The notes under the pieces were generated by a model, which saw only the letters and a program-made list of their open reading frames with translations, had not been told where the DNA came from and searched no databases. 5,379 nt of DNA. Origin: Clostridia bacterium. GTDB lineage: Bacteria > Bacillota > Clostridia > Oscillospirales > CAG-272. The position numbers were made by a program, and so were the translations under genes. This document shows, in pieces, positions 1 through 5,351 of the stretch; the stretch's first letter is position 1, and each line of letters starts with the position of its first letter. The stretch covers positions 1 through 5,379 of the forward strand of contig CAAEBS010000159.1 in assembly GCA_900754175.1 (NCBI GenBank). Reading direction: 5' to 3'.

Positions 1-141
1 CACCTGCAAATATCCCCGTTATTCTCTCTTCCTTACTTATATGCGCATATCTCCGACAGAATCAGAGTGGCTGATGCCCTTCTTTCCCCGATTTTCAGAA
101 TTCCGGATATTTATGAAGATTTTTCCGGGGTTTTACAATAA
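1..141 (+). CDS. Possible 3' end of an unidentified upstream gene (partial)
   Basis: Frame 1 is open from the window edge to a TAA at 139-141, giving 46 residues that end in DIYEDFSGVLQ. The stop lies 23 bases before a good intrinsic terminator, as expected for the end of a transcription unit. I do not recognise the family from this tail. The residue mix (alternating hydrophobic and charged residues, e.g. ISDRIRVADALL) looks protein-like, but the piece is too short to be sure. A competing reading in frame 2 is also open, to a TGA at 209-211. It runs straight through the terminator hairpin and is therefore less likely. No minus-strand frame stays open here. The stretch could also be non-coding. 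Confidence 0.4.
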   Translation, partial: HLQISPLFSLPYLYAHISDRIRVADALLSPIFRIPDIYEDFSGVLQ

Positions 142-164
142 TTATTCATTCTCCGATATAAAGC

Positions 165-209
165 AAAAAGCCGTGGAAGTGCCGTATTCGCAACGTCTTC
201 CGGCTTTTT
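165..209 (+). terminator. Intrinsic (Rho-independent) terminator, possibly bidirectional
   Basis: AAAAAGCC (165-172) pairs with GGCTTTTT (202-209), and GGAAG (175-179) pairs with CTTCC (197-201). Two bases (173-174) are bulged on the left arm. The apical loop of about 17 bases can form a further short TGC/GCA stem. The T-run is part of the right arm, and the matching A-run on the left means it could also stop transcription coming from the right. It separates whatever lies upstream from the liv operon and ends the putative partial gene at 1-141. Confidence 0.8.
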
Positions 210-258
210 GACGCCTGCAAACGCCGTAATATTGGCGATAATAAAAGTTGAATTATTA

Positions 259-305
259 TTTTTTTTGTGCAAATCTCCGTTTTTTTGAGTGGATTCTATT
301 TTTTT
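259..305 (+). promoter_or_regulatory. Three helically spaced T-tracts upstream of the liv promoter
   Basis: Runs of 8, 7 and 7 T occupy 259-266, 280-286 and 299-305. Their centres are about 20.5 and 19.5 bases apart, close to two helical turns. Measured from the predicted start site near 342, the centres lie at about -80, -59 and -40. The two nearest tracts fall where the RNA polymerase alpha C-terminal domains contact UP elements. T-tracts in phase are known to bend DNA, so this is probably a curved or UP-like activating region. The role is inferred; the tracts and their spacing are seen directly. Confidence 0.45.
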
Positions 306-306
306 C

Positions 307-335
307 TTGACAAGTGCCGGATGGTATGCTAATAT
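307..335 (+). promoter_or_regulatory. Sigma-A type promoter of the liv operon
   Basis: A perfect -35 TTGACA (307-312) is followed after exactly 17 bases by a -10 TAATAT (330-335). A TG at 327-328 gives the extended -10 arrangement TGC-TAATAT. Transcription is predicted to start at about 341-343, giving a leader of roughly 75 bases before the binding protein ATG at 418. Such a near-consensus promoter suggests strong basal expression, so any control is more likely by repression or attenuation than by an essential activator. I saw no clear CodY-type box (AATTTTCWGAAAATT) around it. A small imperfect inverted repeat, CGCC (222-225) with GGCG (234-237), lies further upstream and could be an operator, but the support is weak. 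Confidence 0.85.
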
Positions 336-345
336 TTAATGTATA

Positions 346-379
346 AAAAGCAGGCGGAGGTAGCGTTTCCGTTGCTTTT
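346..379 (+). other. Stem-loop at the 5' end of the liv mRNA leader
   Basis: AAAAGCA (346-352) pairs with TGCTTTT (373-379). Position 353 is bulged. Bases 354-359 then pair with 367-372, with two G-T wobbles, leaving a 7-base loop at 360-366. The hairpin begins only a few bases after the predicted transcription start, the usual place for a stem that protects an mRNA 5' end from decay. A second copy of the right arm, TTGCTTTT at 384-391 (first copy 372-379), could compete for the same left arm. The hairpin lies upstream of the true ribosome binding site (404-409) and does not mask it. It does bury a decoy GGAGG at 356-360. Confidence 0.5.
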
Positions 380-417
380 GCCCTTGCTTTTATTCTTCAA
401 GAATGAGGTAAAAAACA

Positions 418-1548
418 ATGAAAAAGGTAGTTTTAAAGACATTTGCAGTTGTAATGTGTCTGGCAATGGTTGCGTGCGTTTTCGCCGGTTGCGGCAAAAA
501 GCACACTGCTTACGTAATCGGTGCTACCGGTCCTCTTACCGGTGACGCCGCAAGCTACGGTATTTCCGTAAAGAACGGTGCCGAGCTTGCCATTGACCAG
601 ATCAACGAAGCAGGCGGTCTGAACGGCGTAAAGTTCGAGTTTGAAATAATGGACGACGTCGCTGACGCCAAGAACGTAACCGCCGCATATGACTCCCTAG
701 TAAAGAAAGGAATGCAGATCTCTATCGGTAGCGTAACCAGCGGTGCCTGCGAGCAGTTTGCAAACCTGTCCAAGGATGACAATCTCTTCTTTATGACCCC
801 CTCCGCTTCCGCCGCTTCCTGCATCAAGGCAAGCAATGCATACCGCATCTGCTTCGGCGACCCTGACCAGGGTGTTCTCTCCGCTCAGGAGCTGACCAAG
901 ACCTACAGCAAGATCGGTGTTATCTACAACTCCGATGATCCTTACTCCTCCGGCATTTTCTCCGCTTTCAAGGATGAAATGGGCAAGCTGGACAAAGCCT
1001 TTGTCGAAGCTCCTTTCACCAACGACAGCAAGAACGTCTTTACCACGCAGCTGCAGAAGCTGAAAGGCGAGGGCTGTGACGTAGTATTCCTTCCGATTTA
1101 TTATCAGGAAGCAAGCCTGATCATCAAGGAAGCAAAGACCCTGTCCTATACGGCTGATATCTTCGGTTGCGACGGTCTGGACGGTATTGTGAAATACCTT
1201 GCTGAGGATGCCGAGGGCTCCGAGCTGATCAAGGGCGTTCGTTACCTGACTCCTTTCGATGTCAACAGCACCGATGAAAAGGTTTCCGCATTCGTCTCCG
1301 CTTATAAAGATAAGTATGGTGTGGAACCCGACCAGTTTGCCGCTGACGGCTATGACGCAATCATGGTCATTTACGAGGCAATGAAGAAAGCCGGTGTGGA
1401 CAACGTCAACATTTCCATGTCCGAGCTTTGCGACAAGGTAAAAGAGGTTATCAACGGTGACTTCACCTACGTGGGTGCTACCGGTTCCATGACCTGGAAC
1501 GCTGCCGGCGAACCTACCAAGGCTCCTCAGATCGTCACCATCAAATAA
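418..1548 (+). CDS. livK: Branched-chain amino acid ABC transporter, substrate-binding lipoprotein
   Basis: This 376-residue protein is the extracellular receptor of the importer, capturing Leu/Ile/Val or a related amino acid and passing it to LivH-LivM. It begins with a lipoprotein signal: KK at 2-3, a hydrophobic stretch at about 4-23, and a lipobox ending F-A-G-C with Cys25 as the likely lipidated residue. The mature part follows the type I periplasmic-binding fold (Peripla_BP_6). It has the early GPLTGD motif (38-43), GSVTSG (104-109) and TPSASAAS (127-134) as probable contacts for the ligand carboxylate and amino group, GCDGLDG (250-256) in the second lobe, and ADGYDA (309-314). The length is normal for the family. 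The start is fixed by TGAGGT (404-409), 8 bases before the ATG, and by the signal peptide. Gly and Val codons favour GGT and GTA more than in the downstream genes, consistent with high expression. The mature protein has six cysteines besides Cys25 (111, 135, 145, 220, 251, 338). Ligand identity cannot be read from sequence; related proteins bind amides or urea, but the liv gene order favours branched-chain amino acids. Confidence 0.93.
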   Translation: MKKVVLKTFAVVMCLAMVACVFAGCGKKHTAYVIGATGPLTGDAASYGISVKNGAELAIDQINEAGGLNGVKFEFEIMDDVADAKNVTAAYDSLVKKGMQISIGSVTSGACEQFANLSKDDNLFFMTPSASAASCIKASNAYRICFGDPDQGVLSAQELTKTYSKIGVIYNSDDPYSSGIFSAFKDEMGKLDKAFVEAPFTNDSKNVFTTQLQKLKGEGCDVVFLPIYYQEASLIIKEAKTLSYTADIFGCDGLDGIVKYLAEDAEGSELIKGVRYLTPFDVNSTDEKVSAFVSAYKDKYGVEPDQFAADGYDAIMVIYEAMKKAGVDNVNISMSELCDKVKEVINGDFTYVGATGSMTWNAAGEPTKAPQIVTIK

Positions 1549-1553
1549 GCGAC

Positions 1554-1582
1554 TTACAACCCCGCCAATCGGGCTATTGTAA
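1554..1582 (+). repeat. Inverted repeat 1 in the livK-livH gap
   Basis: TTACAA (1554-1559) pairs with TTGTAA (1577-1582). Inside it, CCCG (1561-1564) pairs with CGGG (1570-1573), leaving a 5-base loop. It starts 5 bases after the binding protein stop codon. No T-run follows, so it is not a standard terminator. A 3' barrier that slows decay of the livK message is a reasonable inference. Confidence 0.5.
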
Positions 1583-1588
1583 AATCAA

Positions 1589-1626
1589 TAACCATCCGTC
1601 CGGATAAAACCGGACACGCACGGTTA
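1589..1626 (+). repeat. Inverted repeat 2 in the livK-livH gap
   Basis: GTCCGG (1598-1603) pairs perfectly with CCGGAC (1610-1615) around a 6-base A-rich loop. An outer stem, TAACC (1589-1593) with GGTTA (1622-1626), encloses it across an internal loop. CCGT (1596-1599) could alternatively pair with ACGG (1620-1623). A T-run is absent. The function is unknown. Confidence 0.55.
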
Positions 1627-1637
1627 TCACTCAAAGT

Positions 1638-1690
1638 TGCGTTTATGGGGGTGTGCGGCTTTGCGCATGCCCCCTTCGCATATTTTCTTT
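1638..1690 (+). terminator. Terminator-like stem-loop between livK and livH (possible attenuator)
   Basis: The core is an 11-base-pair stem of 1647-1657 with 1664-1674, including GGGGG against CCCCC and two G-T wobbles, around a 6-base loop. An outer stem, TGCG (1638-1641) with CGCA (1677-1680), extends it across a small internal loop. The tract TATTTTCTTT (1681-1690) follows immediately. This is the arrangement of an intrinsic terminator with an imperfect T-tract. Because livH-M-G-F follow on the same strand with no clear new promoter, partial read-through is the likely behaviour, giving more binding protein than permease. Full termination with an unseen internal promoter is the alternative. 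Confidence 0.55.
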
Positions 1691-1697
1691 CACCCTT

Positions 1698-1719
1698 CTC
1701 CGGCGGCTTGCCGCCGGAG
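1698..1719 (+). repeat. GC-rich perfect hairpin with a CTTG loop in the livK-livH gap
   Basis: CTCCGGCGG (1698-1706) is perfectly complementary to CCGCCGGAG (1711-1719). The four bases between them, CTTG (1707-1710), form a CUUG tetraloop in RNA, a known extra-stable loop. No T-run follows, so it is more likely an mRNA processing or decay barrier, or part of a dispersed palindromic element, than a terminator. Confidence 0.6.
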
Positions 1720-1739
1720 CTTCCCATAAAAAATCCCGC

Positions 1740-1754
1740 CCGGCAGTCTGCCGG
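1740..1754 (+). repeat. Small palindromic hairpin just upstream of livH
   Basis: CCGGCA (1740-1745) pairs with TGCCGG (1749-1754) around a 3-base loop. It ends 12 bases before the weak ribosome binding site of livH (GGAAAGG, 1767-1773), so it could affect ribosome loading on livH. It is short and the role is unproven. Confidence 0.4.
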
Positions 1755-1786
1755 ATTCAACACTTTGGAAAGGCTGGTCACATACA

Positions 1787-2668
1787 ATGGATTTTATCAG
1801 TACTCTCATTAACGGATTGAGCCTCGGAGCAGTATATGCCATGATCGCTCTCGGTTATACAATGGTTTACGGAATTGCCAAAATGCTGAATTTCGCACAC
1901 GGCGATATCATCATGGTGGGTTCCTTTGTGATCTACTTTATCCCGAAAGTGCTTTCCGCAAGCTTTTCTCCGTACCTCGCTATCCTGATCTCGCTGATCG
2001 TCTGCGTCGTCCTCGGCGTCGTCATTGAGCGGGTCGCTTACAGACCCCTGCGTGGTGCTTCCTCTCTGGCGGTTCTGATCACCGCCATCGGCGTCAGCTT
2101 TCTGTTGCAAAGTCTGGCACAGCTTATTTTCGGTGCAACCCCCGTGCCGGTTGCCCTGTTCTCCTTTGCACCGATCACCATCGGTTCTCTCTCCATTAAA
2201 ATGCAATCCGTGATTACTCTTGCCGTCGGTATCCTTGTGATGATCGGTCTGACGGTGTTTATCAATAAATCCAAAACCGGACGTGCCATGCTCGCTGTCA
2301 GCGAGGACCGTGGCGCCGCACAGCTGATGGGTATCAACGTCAACAAGACCATTGCCATCACCTTTGCCATCGGCTCCGCCCTCGCAGCTCTCGCAGCCCT
2401 GTTCTATCTCTTTATCACCCCCCGCACCAGCCCCACTTTCGGCGCTATGCCCGGAATCAAGGCATTCGTTGCCGCCGTGCTCGGCGGTATCGGAAGCATT
2501 CCCGGTGCGGCGATCGGCGGTCTGATCCTCGGCATTGTCGAGCAGTTCGCCCTGAAATATGATTTTCTTGCCCCCTACTCCGACGCTATCGTGTTCGGTA
2601 TTCTTATCATCGTGCTTCTGGTCAAACCCACCGGAATCCTCGGCAAAAAGACTCGTGAGAAAGTGTAA
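1787..2668 (+). CDS. livH: Branched-chain amino acid ABC transporter permease LivH
   Basis: This 293-residue integral membrane protein is one of the two halves of the import channel, pairing with LivM and docking to the LivG/LivF ATPases. The family signatures are clear: LINGLSLGAVYAMIALGYTM (7-26), then MLNFAHGDIIMVGSF (33-47), ERVAYRPLRG (81-90), and GRAMLAVSEDRGAAQLMGIN (165-184), which is the cytoplasmic coupling loop facing the ATPase. The late GIKAFVAAVLGGIGSIPGA (223-241) is typical of LivH/LivM permeases. Around eight hydrophobic segments are visible and the length is normal. The ATG is supported by alignment of the N-terminus with the family, since the ribosome site is weak: GGAAAGG ends 13 bases upstream. 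The 238-base gap before it is the one long gap in the operon, and livM follows after 9 bases. Confidence 0.95.
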   Translation: MDFISTLINGLSLGAVYAMIALGYTMVYGIAKMLNFAHGDIIMVGSFVIYFIPKVLSASFSPYLAILISLIVCVVLGVVIERVAYRPLRGASSLAVLITAIGVSFLLQSLAQLIFGATPVPVALFSFAPITIGSLSIKMQSVITLAVGILVMIGLTVFINKSKTGRAMLAVSEDRGAAQLMGINVNKTIAITFAIGSALAALAALFYLFITPRTSPTFGAMPGIKAFVAAVLGGIGSIPGAAIGGLILGIVEQFALKYDFLAPYSDAIVFGILIIVLLVKPTGILGKKTREKV

Positions 2669-2677
2669 GGTGATACT

Positions 2678-3754
2678 ATGAAAAAAACTTCGGCAAGCGT
2701 CATTGCAAAAAAATATTCCAATTACATTCTGATTGCCGTCCTTACGCTGATATTTGCAATCCTGTATTACAGCGGCAATCTGACCTCCCGTAGCTTCATC
2801 ACCCCCAATATGCTCACGCAGATCGGTTATACGATGATTCTCGTCATCTCGCTGAACCTCGTGGTAGGTTTTCTCGGTGAGCTGTCACTGGGACATGCGG
2901 GCTTTATGTACATCGGCGCTTACGCCGCCGGTCTGTTTTCCCACTACACGGAGTCTTTCTTCACGGCGCCCCTCCTCCGTCTGATTCTTTCCATGGCGGT
3001 CGGTGGAATTGTAGCGGCAATCTTCGGCTTTATCGTCGGACTTCCCGCCCTGCGTCTGCGGGGCGACTACCTGGCAATCGTTACGCTTGCTTTCGGTGAG
3101 ATCGTCCGTGGTGTCCTGAAGAACATCAAGATCCCCGGCTTTATTGATTTGCCTGCCAACGGCTTTTCTCTCCCCCGCTATTCGCAGTCGCTCTTTATCG
3201 TCGCATTCGTTGCCACGCTCTTTACCATCTTCTGCGTGCAGAACCTGGTCAACAGCAAACACGGTCGTGCGATCATGGCGATCCGGGACAACGAGATCGC
3301 CGCACGCTCCATGGGCATCAACATCACCTACTACAAGCTGATGGTATTCGCCATTTCCTCTTTCCTTGCCGGTATGGCAGGTGCGATCTTTGCCCATAAC
3401 AACGCCGTAATTTACAGCACCTTCAACTACAACTACTCCATTGAGTTCCTCGTTATGGTGGTGCTCGGCGGCATGGGAAGCATTCTGGGAAGCATCATTT
3501 CCTCTATCTTCCTTGTCATCATCAACATCCAGCTGCAGTCCTCGCTCAGCGGCAACCTTGCCGGTCTCAAGTACCTGGTCTACGCACTCATCCTGATCAT
3601 TACCATGATCTTCAATGCGTCGCCCAAGTTTGCGCCGCTCCGGGAAAAGCTGAACTGGAAATATCTCATCTCCAAGCTTCGCAAAAAGAAAGAGTCCCCC
3701 GCACAGAACGGCGAGGATTCCGACAACACGTCCGACGCAACGCAGGATCACTGA
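2678..3754 (+). CDS. livM: Branched-chain amino acid ABC transporter permease LivM
   Basis: This 358-residue membrane protein is the second permease subunit and partner of LivH. The diagnostic LSLGHAGF motif is at 69-76, followed by LPALRLRGDYLAIVTLAFGEIVR (122-144) and the ATPase-coupling loop GRAIMAIRDNEIAARSMGIN (196-215). A late VVLGGMGSILGS segment resembles the matching region of LivH. A first membrane segment at about 16-32 precedes the core. The region usually carrying a TGGPNG-like sequence reads IDLPANG (156-162), a shortened variant. The C-terminus ends in a hydrophilic tail of about 35 residues: a basic stretch (SKLRKKK) then a polar, acidic end (EDSDNTSDATQDH), presumably cytoplasmic. 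The start has AAGGTG (2667-2672), which overlaps the livH stop codon, 5 bases before the ATG. This suggests coupled translation of the two permeases. Confidence 0.95.
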   Translation: MKKTSASVIAKKYSNYILIAVLTLIFAILYYSGNLTSRSFITPNMLTQIGYTMILVISLNLVVGFLGELSLGHAGFMYIGAYAAGLFSHYTESFFTAPLLRLILSMAVGGIVAAIFGFIVGLPALRLRGDYLAIVTLAFGEIVRGVLKNIKIPGFIDLPANGFSLPRYSQSLFIVAFVATLFTIFCVQNLVNSKHGRAIMAIRDNEIAARSMGINITYYKLMVFAISSFLAGMAGAIFAHNNAVIYSTFNYNYSIEFLVMVVLGGMGSILGSIISSIFLVIINIQLQSSLSGNLAGLKYLVYALILIITMIFNASPKFAPLREKLNWKYLISKLRKKKESPAQNGEDSDNTSDATQDH

Positions 3755-3773
3755 AGAAAGGAAGGGTAACGAG

Positions 3774-4586
3774 ATGTCCTCTGAAAAATTATCCGACAAA
3801 GCGCTCTGTACAGACAAACAGGGACAGACGCTTGTACTCAAAGCAGATCATCTGAGCATTCAATTCGGCGGTCTGAAAGCGGTTGACGACGTAAACCTTT
3901 CCATTTCTCAGGGAGAGCTTTACGGACTGATCGGTCCCAACGGCGCCGGCAAGACCACCATGTTCAACCTGCTGACCGGCGTTTACAAGCCCACCTCGGG
4001 AAGATTCTTCCTGTGCGGCAGGGAGCTGACCGGAAAATCACCGCTTGAGATTAACCGGGCGGGTATCGCAAGAACCTTTCAGAATATCCGTCTGTTCAAC
4101 AATCTGACCGTTCTGGAAAACGTAATGGTCGGTATGACCAACCAGATCCGGTGCACCATGCCGGAATCCATCTTTCGGCTTCCCCGCCATTTCTCGGCGG
4201 AAAAGCAGTTCCGTGAAAAAGCCTACGAGCTTCTGAAAGTCTTTCAGCTTGAGAAGTTTGCCGATTATCAGGCGCAGAACCTGCCCTACGGAAAGCAGAG
4301 AACCCTGGAGATCGCACGGGCAATGGCAACCAATCCCACCCTGCTTCTGCTGGATGAGCCGGCTGCCGGTATGAACCCCCACGAAACACAAGCGCTGATG
4401 GACGTCATCAGCTTTATCCGGGAGCATTTCGGCATCACCATTCTTCTGATCGAGCACGATATGCGGCTCGTCAGCGGTATCTGCGAGGAGCTGACCGTTC
4501 TGAATTTCGGCACCGTGCTTGCGCAGGGCGCCACCTCGGAAGTCCTCAACGACCCGGTCGTCGTCAAGGCTTACCTCGGCGAATGA
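3774..4586 (+). CDS. livG: Branched-chain amino acid ABC transporter ATPase LivG
   Basis: This 270-residue cytoplasmic ATPase powers the LivH-LivM channel together with LivF. Walker A is GPNGAGKT (54-61) and the Q-loop glutamine is Q103 in RTFQNIRLF. The signature is LPYGKQ (170-175) followed by RTLEIARAM. Walker B is LLLLDEP (190-196) with the AAGMNP D-loop, and the switch histidine is H228 in IEHDM. A Pro-Tyr variant of LSGGQ is normal for the LivG branch, and the longer insert between Q-loop and signature (about 121-169) also fits LivG rather than LivF. The ATG is preceded by GAAGGG (3761-3766) with 7 bases spacing. About 20 polar residues precede the usual family start (LVLKADHLS), and no alternative ATG, GTG or TTG lies between, so the extension appears real. 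It follows livM by 19 bases. Confidence 0.95.
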   Translation: MSSEKLSDKALCTDKQGQTLVLKADHLSIQFGGLKAVDDVNLSISQGELYGLIGPNGAGKTTMFNLLTGVYKPTSGRFFLCGRELTGKSPLEINRAGIARTFQNIRLFNNLTVLENVMVGMTNQIRCTMPESIFRLPRHFSAEKQFREKAYELLKVFQLEKFADYQAQNLPYGKQRTLEIARAMATNPTLLLLDEPAAGMNPHETQALMDVISFIREHFGITILLIEHDMRLVSGICEELTVLNFGTVLAQGATSEVLNDPVVVKAYLGE

Positions 4587-4634
4587 TCTGTCCCCATCTA
4601 TTTTACACTTATTACAACCGGCAAGGAGGAAGCC

Positions 4635-5351
4635 ATGTCAGAACCGTTACTTGAAGTTCAGAATCTTGAGGTCTATTACGGCGTGATTCAAGCGCTCAAA
4701 GGAATCTCCTTCCACGTCAATCAGGGAGAGATCGTCTCTCTGATCGGAGCAAACGGAGCGGGTAAAACCACCACTCTGCACGCCATTACCGGACTTCTGC
4801 CGGCAAAGGCAGGAAGCATCCGTTTCAAGGGCAACGAGCTTACCAAGCTCCCCGCCCATAAGATCCTGCCCCTGGGGCTGGGTCACGTTCCGGAGGGACG
4901 GCGCATTTTCCAGCATCTTTCGGTCAACGACAACCTGATGCTCGGCGCCTATACCCGCAATGACAAAGCCGCTATCGAGCGGGATCTGCAAACCGTGTTT
5001 GAGCAGTTTCCCCGGCTGAAAGAGCGCCGCCGTCAGCTGGCAGGTACGCTTTCGGGCGGTGAACAGCAAATGCTTGCCATGGGTCGTGCCCTGCTCTCGG
5101 GTGCCGAAATGATCGTAATGGACGAACCTTCCATGGGTCTTTCGCCCCTGCTCGTTTCGGAGGTATTTGAGATCGTGCAGTCTTTCCGTGCTTCCGGCAA
5201 GACCGTGCTTCTGGTGGAACAGAACGCAAAGAAAGCGCTGGCAATTTCCGACCGGGTGTACGTGCTGGAAACCGGCTCTATCACCATGGAGGGCAACGCC
5301 GCCGATCTTATCAACGACGAACGCATCAAAAAAGCATACCTCGGAGAATAA
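4635..5351 (+). CDS. livF: Branched-chain amino acid ABC transporter ATPase LivF
   Basis: This 238-residue cytoplasmic ATPase is the partner of LivG and has the normal family length. Walker A is GANGAGKT (38-45). The Q-loop position carries Glu (HVPEGRRIF, E87), as expected in LivF. The signature is a full LSGGE (139-143), Walker B is MIVMDEP (159-165) and the D-loop is SMGLSP (166-171). The switch region reads LVEQN (193-197), without the usual histidine; this is characteristic of the LivF branch, not a defect. The protein ends AYLGE, as does LivG. The start has the best ribosome site in the operon, AAGGAGG (4623-4629), 5 bases before the ATG. The 48-base gap from livG shows no convincing promoter or terminator. 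After the stop, the last 28 bases include an A-rich stretch and GGGTTGCGC at the window edge, which may be the left arm of an operon terminator that continues outside. Confidence 0.96.
   Translation: MSEPLLEVQNLEVYYGVIQALKGISFHVNQGEIVSLIGANGAGKTTTLHAITGLLPAKAGSIRFKGNELTKLPAHKILPLGLGHVPEGRRIFQHLSVNDNLMLGAYTRNDKAAIERDLQTVFEQFPRLKERRRQLAGTLSGGEQQMLAMGRALLSGAEMIVMDEPSMGLSPLLVSEVFEIVQSFRASGKTVLLVEQNAKKALAISDRVYVLETGSITMEGNAADLINDERIKKAYLGE

Noticed and set aside
222..237. Imperfect inverted repeat CGCC/GGCG as an operator, and a search for a CodY box near the promoter
   Set aside because: Only four base pairs flank an 8-base spacer, and nothing near the promoter matches AATTTTCWGAAAATT well. The support is too weak for a feature.
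339..545. A 68-codon + strand frame starting at ATG 339
   Set aside because: The ATG lies at or just before the predicted transcription start, and most of the frame overlaps livK out of frame. Only its leucine-rich part is kept, as a low-interest finding.
1554..1787. A 77-codon minus-strand frame covering the livK-livH gap
   Set aside because: There is no ribosome site or domain that I recognise, and it consists almost entirely of inverted-repeat DNA. It is better explained as structured non-coding sequence or a dispersed repeat.
2885..3841. A 318-codon open frame on the minus strand opposite livM
   Set aside because: It is the antisense shadow of a membrane protein gene: rich in Asp, His, Glu and Arg where livM has hydrophobic codons, with no recognisable domain. 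livM on the + strand has clear family motifs throughout.
4281..4298. Degenerate ABC signature LPYGKQ in LivG
   Set aside because: A Tyr-Gly variant of LSGGQ is usual for LivG. Walker A, Walker B, Q-loop and H-loop are all intact.
4587..4634. Internal promoter in the livG-livF gap
   Set aside because: A TTTACA-like hexamer is present, but no -10 box at a suitable distance follows it before the livF start.
5217..5231. Missing H-loop histidine and Glu in the Q-loop of LivF as signs of a broken ATPase
   Set aside because: VEQN in the switch region and VPEGR in the Q-loop are normal for the LivF branch. LivG supplies the canonical histidine (H228).
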